Source: Arachis hypogaea
Lineage: Eukaryota; Streptophyta; Magnoliopsida; Fabales; Fabaceae
Assembly: GCF_003086295.3 (NCBI RefSeq)
Contig: NC_092053.1
Location: 90,554,745-90,618,744, forward strand
Length of the DNA stretch: 64,000 bases
Direction of reading: 5' to 3'
In this document: one piece after another, positions 11,006 through 22,207 of the stretch
How positions within the stretch are numbered: the stretch's first letter is position 1
Layout: the number at the start of each line of letters is the position of its first letter
Notes under the pieces: model-generated
What the model was told of the DNA's origin: nothing
The model's input: the letters and a program-made list of their open reading frames with translations, nothing else
Databases searched by the model: none
Made by a program: the position numbers and the translations under genes

Positions 11006-12844
11006 TGATGCCAAGGCATCTTAGCCTAGTTTTACTAGCCTTTTTCCTTTGTTTTTAATAGGTTTTATACACTTTCTTGGGTTACAAGTAAGTCATTTGG
11101 GTGGAAATTCATGTGTATTTGGATTCAATCAACCATGAGTAAATTGATACATTTTCATGAGGTTTTGTGGTATAATTGCTTATATGTTAAGGATGAGAGG
11201 AAGTCTCATGATTTTAGTATAGCTTTGATGCATTTGTTGATTGATGACAGGTGACCAAAAGGCTTGGAGGAAGGTTGAAGAAAGGGGATGGCAGCAATGG
11301 AAATGAAGGCAGCAAAACCACCCTGGGAAGAGCTCACGTTTGTGCCAACGTTTGCCTCAAACTTGAGGTCAAACGTTGGCTTAAGAAGAACCCTGGAGGA
11401 AGCAACGTTTGTGCCAACGTTTGCCTCAAACTTGAGGTTAAACGTTGGCTCAAAAATTAACCCAAGAGAAGCCAACGTTTGTGCCAACGTTTGCCTCAAA
11501 CTTGAGGTCAAATGTTGGCTCAAAACTTAACCCTGGAGGAGCCAACATTTGCGCCAACGTTTGCCTCAAACTTGAGGTCAAACGTTGGCTCAAAAAAATG
11601 CACCAGGAGGACTTAACGTTTGCCCCAACATTTGCCTCAAACTTGAGGTCAAACGTTGGCTAAAAATTTCCCTGGGGAGAACCACGTTTGAGCTCACATT
11701 TGACCTCAAACGTGAACTCAAACATGACTAACAAAAAAGCACCGTTCTGTATAATGCTAACACGCAAATGTTTGAGTCAAAGTTTGCCTCAAACGTTGAC
11801 TCAAACGTGAATGCTCCAAAGTCCAAATTGCAAACGGATTTCTTCTCAAGTCCAAGAGCAATCAACTGAGGCTATCTTCAATTCAATTCGATCAAGGCCA
11901 AGGCCCAAATTCAAGGCTTAATGATCAAAAGAAGGAAGTGTATAAATAAAAGCTAGTTTGATTTAGAGAGGACTTTTACTGTTACTTTGAACTTTTTTTC
12001 CTCTGTTAGAATTGAAACTTGTAATTTGGAGAGCTTTCTTTTTTATCTTGGAGAATTGAGAGGAGAATTGAGTTTTCTTCCCTTCTGGGTTTTCTATTTC
12101 CTTTTCTGCAAAGCTTACTTGAGTCTTGATAGTGAAGAGTTGAGAAAATTCTATCTCAACCTCACCCTTGAGATCTCTTTGTTCCTTTCTCCGCATAATT
12201 CAAGAATTCAGTGATTTGAATTCCAAGTTTCTTTACTGTTTTGAATTTTAATTTGTTTGCAATTACTATTTGAATTGGATCAAGGAAGGTAGCGAGATCT
12301 AGACTTGGTTTTCTAGTCTCTTGACCCCTGAGATCTTGAAATTTCCTTTTAGCTCATCTGCTGAATGCTTCTTGAAGCTGATTTACTTTTCTGTTTGAAA
12401 TCAATCTCAATTTACTTCATCATCTACTCTTCTACTTGTTGCAATTTATTTTTTCTTGTTTAAATTTCTACAATTCCAATTCCCAATTCCTTTTATAATT
12501 CAAGCAATTTACATTTCTTGCACCTTAAGTTTCAGTCATTTACAGTTCTTACAATCTAAGTTTCTGCAATTTATATTACTTGCACTTTAAGATTCAGCTT
12601 CTTTACTTTCCTTTAATTTACAGTCAATTGCCCCTCTCCCTTTACAATTCATGCAATTTAGCTTCTGTCAATTACAAATCACTCAAATTAACTCTTGTTC
12701 GCTTGACTAAATTAACCACTAAACTAAAATTGCTCAATCCTTCAATCCCTGTGGGATCAACCTCACTCACGTGAGTTATTATTACTTGATGTGACCCGGT
12801 ACACTTGCCGGTGAGTTTTGTGTTGGATCGTTTTCCACACATCA
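11006..12844 (+). repeat. 3' LTR of element A
   Basis: It starts TGATGCCAAGGCATC and ends ...CACACATCA, giving 1839 bp. The end is anchored by the 47-base match with the window start. The start is placed by analogy with solo LTR H (TGATGACAAGTCATCC) and is sure to within a few bases. It contains the tandem array at 11333-11815. Confidence 0.8.
11333..11815 (+). repeat. Tandem AACGTT-word array in the LTR of A
   Basis: Five copies at about 60-70 bp spacing hold GTGCCAACGTTTGCCTC, AAACTTGAGGTCAAACG and TTGGCTCAAAA, followed by more diverged words. CAAACGTTG and CCAACGTTTG are near palindromic around AACGTT. Short open frames across it (for example 11251-11530) simply translate the repeat. Confidence 0.85.
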
Positions 12845-13941
12845 GCGAACGCGTGGACGATGCGCTGCGCGACAAGGAAAATAGCTGCATGACGCAAACG
12901 CATGGACGACGCGTACGCATGACCTGCGCGATCTGTAGAAATAATAGAATACGCTGGCGGTAATTTCAGGCCGTGTTTTGACCCAGTTTTTGGCCCAGAA
13001 ACACAGACTAAAGCTAGGGAACATGCAAAGACTCAACACGCATCCACACACATTCAGATACATTGATATTAGGATTATTTTAGTTTTAGATCTGAATCGA
13101 GATTAGCTTTACATTGATAGTTTATGCTTTTGCTTTGGATTTTGGATGTTGAAGAGTTATTACCTCCGTTGAAGACACTACTTTAGTTTGTTTCCTTATT
13201 CCTTTACTCTTTTCTGTTGATCATTGACCATATTCAGATAAGTGTGTTGCATTTTGGATTTATTAATATATAGAGTTACCTTTATTTTTAATTAATTATT
13301 AATTCTCTATTTTATTTTATTTAATTTATTATGTCTTCTTATATTTTTATGAGTATTTTATCCATGTCAATGGAGTAGATTTTCTACTTGACATGGGGAT
13401 TGATTAAAAGGAGACACTTGAGTTGGAATGCTCAAGTGCTTAGTTAAATTGGACGTTGTTGGCTAATTCTGTATCTACTAATGCTAGACCTTCCCAAGGG
13501 AGAGGACTAGGATTTGTGGATAAGAGTTAGCTCAATCACTTGACTTTCCTTTATTTACTAAGGGTTAACTAAGTGAAAACAACAACCTCTTTACACTACA
13601 CTTGAGAAGATTCCAACAAGGATAGAACTTCCAATTAATCATTTCCCCAGTCAAGGCCTTTTAATATTAATAATAATTCTTAGTTTATTGCTTTAATTTA
13701 CAGTTATTTTAAATTGCTCATTATCCAACTCAACTTTCTTGAAAATTACTGATTAATAAATTAGCATTCTTTCCTGCAACTCGTTGGGAGACGACTTGGG
13801 ACTCATACTCCCAGTATTTTTAATTCTAATTTTTGTGACAACCCTTTTTAAATTGACAAGCAGATTTTAGCTGGTTAAGAACTGTACTTGCAACGTATTT
13901 CGTTTATTTATTTCTTAGTTAGTCAATTTCCGCTCACATCA
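12845..13941 (+). mobile_element. Element G: 3' part of an LTR, target of element A
   Basis: It begins inside a GCGAACGCGTGGACG word array, at the site where A inserted. It runs through the typical R/U5-like end (CTCGTTGGGAGACGACTTGG, then TACTTGCAACG) to TCACATCA at 13941. No primer site follows, so this is the 3' LTR end of G. Sequence after 13941 belongs to element F. Its duplication (GTGGG?) cannot be checked. Confidence 0.6.
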
Positions 13942-13969
13942 GTGGGTTTTGAGCACCTAGAGGGTGTGC

Positions 13970-14290
13970 TTTTTCTGGCGTTGAACGCCCTTGCTGTGCT
14001 CCCTTACTGGTGGTAAACACCAGTTCCTCCACCATTTTGGGCGCCCAGCAAGGCTATCCTGGCTGGCGTTCAACGCCAACTTCCCTGCCTGGTGGGGCGT
14101 TGAACGCCCAGTGTGGGGTTCCTCACTGGCGTTTAGCGCCAGAGTGCCAGCCAGTTTGGGCGTTGAACGCCCAGCCAGTGCTCCCTGGCTGGCGTTGAGC
14201 CTTAGCTGGCGTTCAACGCCATCTTTGCTGCCAAGATAGGTGTTGAATGCCTAGTGAGGGCTTTCTCACTGGTGTTCAATGCCTTTTTAG
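13970..14290 (-). repeat. GGCGTT(G/C)AACGCC palindromic word array in F
   Basis: About ten copies of the word GGCGTTGAACGCC or its variants (GGCGTTCAACGCC, GGCGTTTAGCGCC) are spaced by 15-35 bases. Two further copies (GGCGTTGGACGCC) are in the F LTR near 18197 and 18227. The forward frames across it are repeat translations. Confidence 0.85.
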
Positions 14291-14438
14291 CTTTTCCATA
14301 TTCGGCCTCTGCCTCAGTGGAAGGTATCAGATTTAAACTTAAGCCAAGATCATACACGGCTTTGTAAAAAAATGATCTTTCTAGTAGTCCATAGAATCTG
14401 AAAGTTTCCTGGATGTGGCATCTTCCTAGGCAGCTCAT
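14202..14438 (-). pseudogene. Short reading frame behind F gag (unknown)
   Basis: This 78-codon minus-strand frame begins MSCLGRCHIQETFRFYGLLE and ends in residues translated from the palindromic word array. The stretch KAVYDLGLSLNLIPS looks loosely like a retroelement protease DLGAS motif, but the rest does not support that. I do not recognise a family. It may be a remnant of the region behind gag. Confidence 0.3.
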
Positions 14439-14472
14439 TCTGAATTAGGATACTGTACTTCTCAGTAAGTAC

Positions 14473-15384
14473 CTATATTTCATCTCCCCTTAGATCCTTC
14501 TTTTGAAATACCTCTATAAAAGAGATATTGACTTGCAGCTTCTTGAATGCTGCTTGTAAATGAGCCAGTTGCTCATCTTCTGGTTTTGTTTGCATGCCTA
14601 GGAATGATAGCTCTTTAGGTTCTTTCACCTCTGCAAGGGCATGCTCACTGGCATTCTCAGGATCCTCCTGGTCCTTGATTGCCTTAAGTTCCTCAGTAGC
14701 ATGCTCCTGAGGTTCGGCCTCCTTAGTGAAGACTATTGTCTCACCTTCTTTTAAGGTCTCCTTCCTAGAGAGCACCAAGCTTTCTGGGAAGGCCCCACAG
14801 GGATGCACCTCCTCAAACAACTCAGTGGGAGAAGTATTAACTAACTCAAATGTCCACTGGTTGTAGGTGTGAGTGTCTCCTTGAGGGTGGTCACCACTCA
14901 TATCACTAGGAGCACTATAACTCTCCTCAAGGGGTGCGGCTACAGCCTTCTTGTCTAAAACTTCTATTTTGACTAGGGGCTGAGCTTCTGTTGCTAACTT
15001 AGCCAATCTCTTCCTGGGAGAGAATCTTTTTAGAAATTTGTTAACAACTTGATCCCAGGTGTTCATACTTCCTCTGGGTAATATATACCACCAATCTTTT
15101 GCTTGATCTTTCAGAGCAAATGGGAATAGTTTTAGCCTGTGGAATTCAGGGTCTATTCTATTGGTCTCTGCAGTATCGCAGAACTGCAGGAAGTCAATGA
15201 TGAACCTACTGGGGTCTTCCTGTGGGTGTCCGTGAAACTGGAACTTCTGCAGCACTAATGCGATATGTTGTGGGTTGATCTCAAAGCTTCTTACTCTGAT
15301 AGGAGGTACATTGATACTTCCACCATAGAAATCAGGATTGTAGCCACCGAGCACCCTTCTTGCCTTTCCTTCAGGTTTGGCCAT
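14473..15384 (-). pseudogene. gag: gag of element F, internally shortened
   Basis: The frame has 303 codons from the ATG at 15384. Residues about 35-118 hold a gag domain (LVLQKFQFHGHPQEDPSRF, FPFALKDQAKDWWYILPRGS, TWDQVVNKFLKRFSPRKRL). Compared with the gag of A, the second half of the gag domain is missing after residue 118. The frame jumps into an acidic tail (residues 135-290, ELKAIKDQEDPENASEHA) that ends AAFKKLQVNISFIEV, a motif also seen at the end of A gag. The frame is open but the domain is incomplete, and no pol follows within the window. Confidence 0.7.
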
Positions 15385-17282
15385 GTCTTCAGCTTCTTGT
15401 TCAAAATTTTCTGAAAGGTTTCTTCTAGAGTGTTGTGCTTTTAATTTGTTGCAAGAAACTCCTCCTTATAGTCCTCTCAGGTTCAGGGTCAAGATTAAAG
15501 AGAGGCTCTTTATCCCTGTTCCTGGTCATAAACAAAAAAAAAACAAAACCAACGAAAGAGGAGAATGGGAGCTCTATGTTAAAAAACAGCGGACTCCCTG
15601 TGAGATGTAAAGAAAGAGGAGGAAGGTAGAAGAATGAAGATAGAAGAGAGAAGAAGAATTTGAAAAGAGAGGGATAGAGAAATCGAAAATTAAGAAGCAA
15701 GAAGAGAAACAAAAATAAAAATATTTTTATTTTTATTTTATTTATTAATTAATTTTCGAAAATTAAGTTAATAATTTAAAAAGAATTAAAAATTAGTTAG
15801 TGATTTTCGAAAATAGAAGAGAGAGAAAAAGAGAAGTTTTTGAAAATTAAGACATAGAGGAGTTAGTTAGGAAGTTTTGAAAAAGAGGAGAGAGAAGGTA
15901 GTTAATTAATTAAGAAAAGATTTGAATTTAAAATAAGATAGAAGATAAGATAAGAAAAGATTTAAATTTAAAATTAAAAAGATAAGAAAAGATACAAAAT
16001 TAAAAAGATTTGAAAAAGATTAAATTTTAAAACCTGAAATTAGAAAAAATAAGATAAGAAACAAAAAAGATTTGAAAAATATATGAAAAAGACAAGATTT
16101 TGAAATTTGATTTTGAAAAATATTTAATTTTAAAATTTGAAATTCTAAGTCTTAATTTTTTAATTTTGAAAAAGATAAGATAGAATTTGAAAAAGATAAG
16201 ATTTTTTTTTGAAAAGATTTGATTTTTGAAAACTTGACAACTATGATATGATAAGATAAAATTTTGAAAATGAAATCTGAATTTTTATTAATGATTTTTG
16301 AAAATTAAGGTTAAGATTAGGTTATAAAAGATATTTTTTTTATTTTTTAATTTAATGATGAAAGAGAAAAATAAGTAAAAGATACAAGACTTAAAATTTT
16401 TAGATCTAATGCTCCTTATTTTCGAAAATTTTTGGAGGAAAACACAAAAGAACACAAAACTTAAAAATTTTAAGATCACATATAAGGGAGACTCAAGAAC
16501 ACTTTGAAGACTAACAAGAACATGAAGAACAAAACTCAAGAAATTTAAAGAATACAAGAACACATAAAGAACACCAAACTTAAAATTTTTAGAAAACTAA
16601 AAAGAAATTTTCAAAAATTACAAGAAAAATAACAAGAAGACACTAAACTTAATGATTAAAAACAAGACTCAAACAAAAAGACACTAATTTTGAAAAATTT
16701 TTAGAAAAAGGACTCAATATTTTTTTAAAAATTTTTTAACCAAGAACTTGAACAAAAGACTCAAACAGAAGAAGTAGGTGACAAAGAAGATAAAAGTTTT
16801 TGGTAAAGTTTTAAAATTTTTGGAATTGAAGAACATGAACATGTAAGACTCAAACCAAGAACACAGATTCAACAAAGAAAAGAAAAATATTTTTGAAAAA
16901 GTTTTAAAAGGAAGATACCAAAAAATTGAAAATTGCAGTAAGGACAAAAACAAAGACTCAAAGAAACAAAAATTTACCAAGAATACAAACAAAAAGACTC
17001 AATCTAAGAACAAGAATTAAACAAAGAAAGGACAAATATTTCTTATAAAAGGTTTAAGAATTTTTGGGAATTGAAAAACAGGAACATGTAAGACTCTAAC
17101 CAAGAACAAGAATTAAACAAAGAAAATAAAAATATTTTTGAAAAGTTTTTTTTTATTTTTCAAAAATTTTAAGAAGAAGAAAATAAAACAAAAGACTCAA
17201 TAAAAAATGATAAAGAAAAGAAAATAAAAATTACCTGATCTAGGGAGCAAGACAATCCGTCAGTTTGTCCAAACTCGAATAA
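15385..17282 (-). other. Long purine-asymmetric leader of element F
   Basis: About 1.9 kb lies between the primer site and gag. The + strand is strongly A/G-rich (AAGATAAGA, TTTGAAAA, ACAAGAACAC), so the element RNA would be U/C-rich. TTTTCGAAAATT-type words recur. No convincing coding sequence is present; the short minus-strand frames are Phe/Ser/Leu-rich low complexity. Confidence 0.6.
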
Positions 17283-17300
17283 TCCCCGAAAATGGCGCCA
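17283..17300 (-). other. Primer binding site of element F
   Basis: On the minus strand it reads TGGCGCCATTTTCGGGGA, the tRNA-Asp-type primer site with a few changes. It sits about nine bases inside the LTR edge. Confidence 0.75.
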
Positions 17301-17309
17301 AAACCTTGG

Positions 17310-18618
17310 TGGCACGAATCCCGACACCTTCGTACAACTGTACCAGCAAGTGCACTGGGTCGTCCAAGTAATGCCTGAGCGAGTCAAAGTCGATCCCACG
17401 AGGATTCTTGCCTTGAAGCATGCTATGGTTATCTTGCAGGTCTTAGTCAGGCAGATCAGAAGCTTGTTGGAAGAGTTGTCAATGAAATTAGTAAAATAGT
17501 TATAATTAAAAAGGGTAATTAGAACTCAGAAGTTATGTAAACTATGAAAAGAGAATAGTTAAGGATTGAAATTGCTTTGTCTTTCTAAATTAAATCTGAT
17601 AGTACTATTTCCTTTGCTTGTGAGTGATTTCTTCAATGGCAGGCTGTATGTGACTGACACTAGTTTGAGCAGCTGCCAATACTCCTCCAGATCTGAACCC
17701 CAGGTTTAGTGTGGATCCATTCTGATTGAGGGTGAAGCTCTTGCAGTTCATTCTCCTTGATGATCCTACTCAAAACACCATAGACAAGGTCAAATCTTCT
17801 GGATCGGAGGATTCTGCACCTTAGGTTCTAGTCTCTACCACAGAGACCCTAATCTCCCCATAAATCGGCTGAACTGATGTCTCGAGAAGTCCCCAACGAA
17901 GTCGTGGATTATCCATTTGAGAGACGTATATTCAAGCTGGTGGTTCATCATTGTCTGATGAAAGACGTACTCTAAACCCATGTAGAATGTGATAACCTTA
18001 TGCCAGTTCAACGCATTCATATTGATGAAGAACGAATATACATCTTAGAATTAACCAAACATGGATCAAAGAGAAACAGTAGTACTTTTATTAATTCAGA
18101 GGACTCAGCAGGGCTCCTCCCCTTATCCTAGGAGGTTTAGAAACTTATACTGAAATTAAAATACAATGTGTAATTCGAATAGTCTGTGTTCTTTGGGCGT
18201 TGGACGCCTGAAAGGGGGCAGGAAATTGGCGTTGGACGCCAGTTTTGGGCTTTCTAATTCGAAGCAAAGTATAAACTATTATACATTGCTGGAAAGCTCT
18301 AGAAGTCAGCTTTCCATATCCATTGATAATGCTCCATTTGGACTTTTGTAGCTCCATAAAAGCTCTTCCGAGTGCAGGTAGGTCAGATTCAGATAGCAGC
18401 TGCAGTGCTTTCTCTGTCTCTGAATCAGAGTTTTGCTCCAGCTCCTCAATTTTGGCCAGAAAATACTTAAAATTGTACAAAAACACAAAAACACATAGTA
18501 TAATCCAAAATTGTGAATTTAACACTAAAACCTATAAAAACTTAATAAAAACTAAACAAAATATACTAAAAACTATATGAAAATGATGCCAAAAAGCGTA
18601 TAAAATATCCGCTCATCA
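17310..18618 (-). repeat. 5' LTR of element F
   Basis: On the minus strand it begins TGATGAGCGGATATTTTATA at 18618. The element-3' end is at about 17307-17310, next to the primer site. The start is a signature I associate with Arachis LTRs. Length is about 1.3 kb. The inner end is uncertain by three bases. Confidence 0.75.
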
Positions 18619-19500
18619 TTCGGCACGATAAATTCTGCATTTTTCCACAATCATTAATGGAATAAACTCATCAATCATTGATCAAAGAACAAAAAGAGTT
18701 TCTCCTAGAGCAAGAGAAATTCCAAAAGATGCCATATAACTACATGGCTACTATAGCCGAAGGCTTAGCTCCTTTAGCCTCACAACGCTCTTGCAACAAT
18801 CAAAGCACTCCCGTAGTAGATGTAAAGACTTAGTTTTAACCAAAGAGTGTAGCGTAGAGGTAAGATTGGAGCCTCAAATGGAAGAAGAGGGATTGATCAG
18901 TGAAACTCAAAAAGCAGAGGATGTTGAAGAGGAGAGATTGGAGGATTCATTTCTAAAATGTGAAAATGTTGAATGTGTTGAATCAGAAGGAGTAGTTGAA
19001 AGGTTAGAAAGAGTTGAGCAAGTGACGAACTCCATTATTGAGGATGATTCCATGCCAAGCAGTGATCTCACAGAGTTTGTTGAGCCTTTTTCCGTTGGAT
19101 TTGAAAGTGATGTTGAGGAGGACTGTACACAATCTCGAAAACATGTTTTAAGTAATGAAAATGATTCAAAAGAAGTTAGCGATCAAGGAATCAAATTTGA
19201 AGAAGTTTGCCAAGAGGTAGAGGTTGTCAAAGAAGAGTCAAAGGGAGAGGGGACAACCATAGCACATCCATTGGATATCTCCCTTGTTAAGTCACCATCC
19301 ATATTACAAGTTGAGTGGGTAATCATTTTATTCTTTAATTTTCTTGGACCATATCAATATGTTTCGTAAGAAACAGATGGTCAACTTAGACCTCTTTGTA
19401 GGTTGGTGAGTAAGAAAGAGTTGGATATTGGTTAGCAACTAGAATCAAATTACATGGTGGAAGGAAGCTCAAACTTTGGAGTCTAAAGGTGGAGTAAAGA
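18619..19500 (+). pseudogene. gag C-terminal remnant of element E
   Basis: The first frame reads EQEKFQKMPYNYMATIAEGL, a coiled gag-tail segment, and stops near 18830. A second frame (18791-19369) is very acidic (EEEGLISETQKAEDVEEERL) and ends WVIILFFNFLGPYQYVS. Residual in-frame similarity continues with interruptions to about 19500 (ETDGQLRPLCRLVSKKELDI). I know the pattern as a recurrent gag-linked tail in peanut-type elements, but I cannot name a function. It is broken by at least one frameshift and several stops. Confidence 0.5.
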
Positions 19501-19791
19501 AAAATTTAATGGATTCCGAAGGAGGATTTTGAGCTTTGAAGAGAATTGAAAAGTTTCGTCACCCAAATGGAAACTTGAAGATCAACAAGGAAGGGTGTTG
19601 ACAAACAAAGTTTGGAATCCCAGGACACAATGTGAGAATCAACAATCTTGGGGTCTTACTACTTGTTTAGTATTTCTTGAGAGTTTGGTGTACATGATTT
19701 AGGATCCCAGTGGACATTAGAAATGCAAGCATTGGTGGGGACATAAAGAGGAATTCAAGCATAAGCCACCATAACAAGAGCGTCCCCAATT

Positions 19792-19841
19792 GTCCAACTT
19801 AAGGACTTTAAAGAAAAGTGATAGGTGGGAGACACACCACC
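19792..19841 (+). other. Twin-hairpin element (element E copy)
   Basis: Hairpin 1 is GTCC / AACTTAA / GGAC (19792-19806). Hairpin 2 is GGTGGG / AGACAC / ACCACC (19824-19841), with five of six pairs. The linker TTTAAAGAAAAGTGAT matches the copy of element B closely. Confidence 0.6.
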
Positions 19842-20033
19842 ATAGTAACATCTTTTCATTCTTTCTTTTGTATATAGTGGTAAATAATTTTAATTTCCAT
19901 TGTTAGATAGATTTGTTAGGTTTGACTGATAGTTTTGCTTGTTTAATAAGATTTGGTATTATTTTCGAAACTTGTTGGGTGTTTGGAATGCTTAGCACAA
20001 AAATTTGAAAAAAACAAAACAGAGAACTAATGA

Positions 20034-20312
20034 TGCGTATGCACAACCCATACATTTTTGCAAAATCATGTGTACGCATAGGAGATGCGTACCCATGACA
20101 CCTTCACAGAACCAAAAGCTATTTGTGTGAGTATTGTGCATATATCATGCGTACGCATCATACCAAAATAGAACCAAACTTGATTTGTGCGAGTACCATG
20201 CATACGCGCACTCCAAAAAAAATCCAAATCATGCGTACGCATGGCAGATGCATAAGCATGACCTCCAACTTTTCCTAAGTTACGCGTATGTATGGCAGAT
20301 GCGTACGCATGA
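20034..20312 (+). repeat. CGTACGCATG word array in E
   Basis: Repeated variants of ATGCGTACGCATG, a palindrome around GTAC, are separated by 20-40 bases. They sit in AT-rich sequence behind the twin hairpins. Confidence 0.75.
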
Positions 20313-21531
20313 ATGCAAAAACATAAATTCTTTTATTCCCACCACTCCACTTCTTTTCTTCTTCCTCCTTCTTTATTCTTCTCCCCCCTTCCATGTCTCT
20401 CTTTCTCATACCTCTTCTTCATCATCATTCATCGTCCACTACCATCTCCACCCTCCTCTGGCAACTCATGTTCGCTGCTTTTGGCTTCTGTGACATCAAA
20501 GTGCCATAGCACTCCTCTCATCTCTTTTAATAATATTTTTTTACTTGCAATTTCTATTTTGTTAGTTTTAATACCTTAGGTTGATTATAGTTAGTCAGTT
20601 AGTTGGTTTGATTCTTTTGTTTTAGTGGATTAAATGGTTAGGATAAGCTAGATTAGGTGAAAAATGTTGGATTATTGATTTGATTTCCTGATTCTGCTTA
20701 GATATTAATGCTGATTATTGACATGATATTATTTTAGCATCGTTGTTATTGATATTCATTATTGGATTTTTTTATTGATGTTATAATTTATTGCTTAGTA
20801 TTGAATTCTTCATGGTTAATAATTGTGCATACCAAGTGCTTGTGAATTACCTTCAAAGCATTCTAAATCTTTGAATTGCATGTTTTGGCCACCATGTGAT
20901 TTAAATTCTTTAATTATGACTAGGCAGTTTCTTAATGGTTGATTATGACCATTTATCTTAGTGCATTGTGTTGCTTGATGATATGCATCCATATTGATTG
21001 TTGCTTTGATTACTAGTATGCTTATGTCTTAATGACATGTTATTGACCCTTATTTGTTTAATTATGTGCTCTATACATACTTAAAACTATTAATTTATTT
21101 GTGAAAATGGGTTGTGAGCTTGCCTATTCCTAACTTTCTGAAAACTTCTCAAGTCTAGGGACCATGCTTGCTATGTACATGACAACTAACTCTTTTTCCA
21201 CTAGCTTCTTTTCTTTTCCTAAGTACATAGCAACCATGCTTCCTTACTTTTTAGTCAAATAGGCAATGCGACTGATTTTGATTAATTTTATTGATGGAAG
21301 TGTGATCTCTGCAAGGTTTTGCTTTGTAATTTCCTTCACATCTAATCAATTCCCTTTCCTACATCTGCTTCACAAATACTTGGTTATTCGCATAAGTTCT
21401 TATGCTTCTTGTTAATTGCTTGTTGCTTTAACTTGCATATTTATCTTTAAATCATCTTAGGCGCATTAAAATAAGTGAATATATGTGTATTTTGTGCAGT
21501 TATGACATAGCTTTTAAATGCTAATGTATGA
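20313..21531 (+). other. AT-rich non-coding stretch of element E
   Basis: A pyrimidine-rich segment (20335-20420) is followed by T-rich sequence with no coding potential. It resembles 41340-42510 of element D in layout (CT-rich block, then GTTAGTTTTACTTGC-like words, then AT-rich), so it is probably the equivalent spacer in front of a lost third ORF. Confidence 0.5.
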
Positions 21532-22207
21532 TGATGCGGATTTTTCAAACCACAAAACACCGGCAAATACACCAGGTCGTATCAAGTGATACCTCAAGTG
21601 AGTGAGGGTCGGTCCTACGAGGATTAAATGACTAAGCAAACAATGGTCAATTAATTACTCTAGTCAGACAATTAAGAATAAGGATTTTTGAAACTAATTG
21701 CACAAAGTGACAATAAATTGAGTGAAAGCAAGTCGTAAGAGATTGAGAAAAAATATGACTAAAAAAGAGTTAAGATTTCAGAGATATTGAAACTTTTGAA
21801 AAAATGTTTTTCACTTTCCACCTTGATTAAACAATGATGTTTCTATGGAAACTCATAAGTATTTAAACTCCAAATCCTTGGTAATTTAATTTCTCTAATC
21901 CTAATAAATTATCAATTTCTTGATTAATTAATTAAGACAAGAGGAAAAGAGTGTTCACTGATTCAAAAACCACACAATTCTCAAGAATCAAACTTGGTTG
22001 ATTCGATGTCACTTATTAGATCCAAATCCAAAACTTAAGAATTATGAGAAGAAATTTTTAAGCTTAATTTAATTAATCACTTTTCCCAAGGTTTTAAAAG
22101 AATTCAAGTAAGAAGAGAATTATTTTTCAACTCATTCAAATCTTTGGTATGAAGAACAAAAACTTTTTTTTTAAGAAAACATCAATGCATAAATCAAGAT
22201 AGAAAAG
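21532..22207 (-). repeat. LTR fragment, minus strand
   Basis: The + strand start TGATGCGGATTTTTC, followed by CGGCAAATACACCAGGTCG and GGTCGGTCCTACGAGG, matches the layout of minus-strand LTR ends such as 28024. The U3 side is missing where LINE sequence begins. No partner LTR or duplication was found. Confidence 0.6.

Larger units (their letters stand above)
1..12844 (+). mobile_element. Element A: Athila-lineage Ty3/gypsy retrotransposon, 5' LTR cut by window edge
   Basis: Order is 5' LTR end, tRNA-Asp-type primer site, gag, protease, RT, RNase H, integrase, a long 3' non-coding stretch and a 3' LTR. Bases 1-47 match 12798-12844, which fixes both LTR ends. The RT (active site FMDD) and the missing chromodomain place it in the Athila lineage. 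It is interrupted at 5812-9518 by solo LTR X1. Its right flank (12845 on) is LTR sequence of another element, so A was itself inserted into an LTR. Its target-site duplication cannot be checked because the left flank is outside the window. Confidence 0.9.
13942..18618 (-). mobile_element. Element F: minus-strand gag-only retrotransposon fragment
   Basis: Read on the minus strand it has a 5' LTR (18618-17310), a tRNA-Asp-like primer site (17300-17283), a very long AT-rich leader, a gag reading frame (15384-14473) and a downstream region full of GGCGTTCAACGCC words. The 3' part is cut by element G at 13941. No protease, RT or integrase is visible in the window. Any pol would have to lie beyond the left edge. 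Confidence 0.75.
18619..21531 (+). mobile_element. Element E: gag-tail and 3' region of an Athila-like element without pol
   Basis: Plus-strand order is gag C-terminal remnant, a spacer, the twin-hairpin element (19792-19841), a CGTACG word array and a long AT-rich non-coding stretch. No RT or integrase lies between the gag tail and the hairpins, where pol would be expected. It is cut on the left by F and on the right by an LTR fragment. Confidence 0.6.

Noticed and set aside
11206..11663. Frames on both strands with repeated FVPTFASNLR-type peptides
   Set aside because: These are translations of the AACGTT tandem array in the LTR of A.
14202..14438. DLGLSLNLIP as a protease active site in F
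   Set aside because: Only the short motif resembles DLGAS; flap and second-half motifs are missing.
18791..19369. Acidic 192-codon frame as a host gene
   Set aside because: It follows a gag-like coiled segment and precedes the twin-hairpin element, as in D. It fits a retroelement gag tail better than a host gene.
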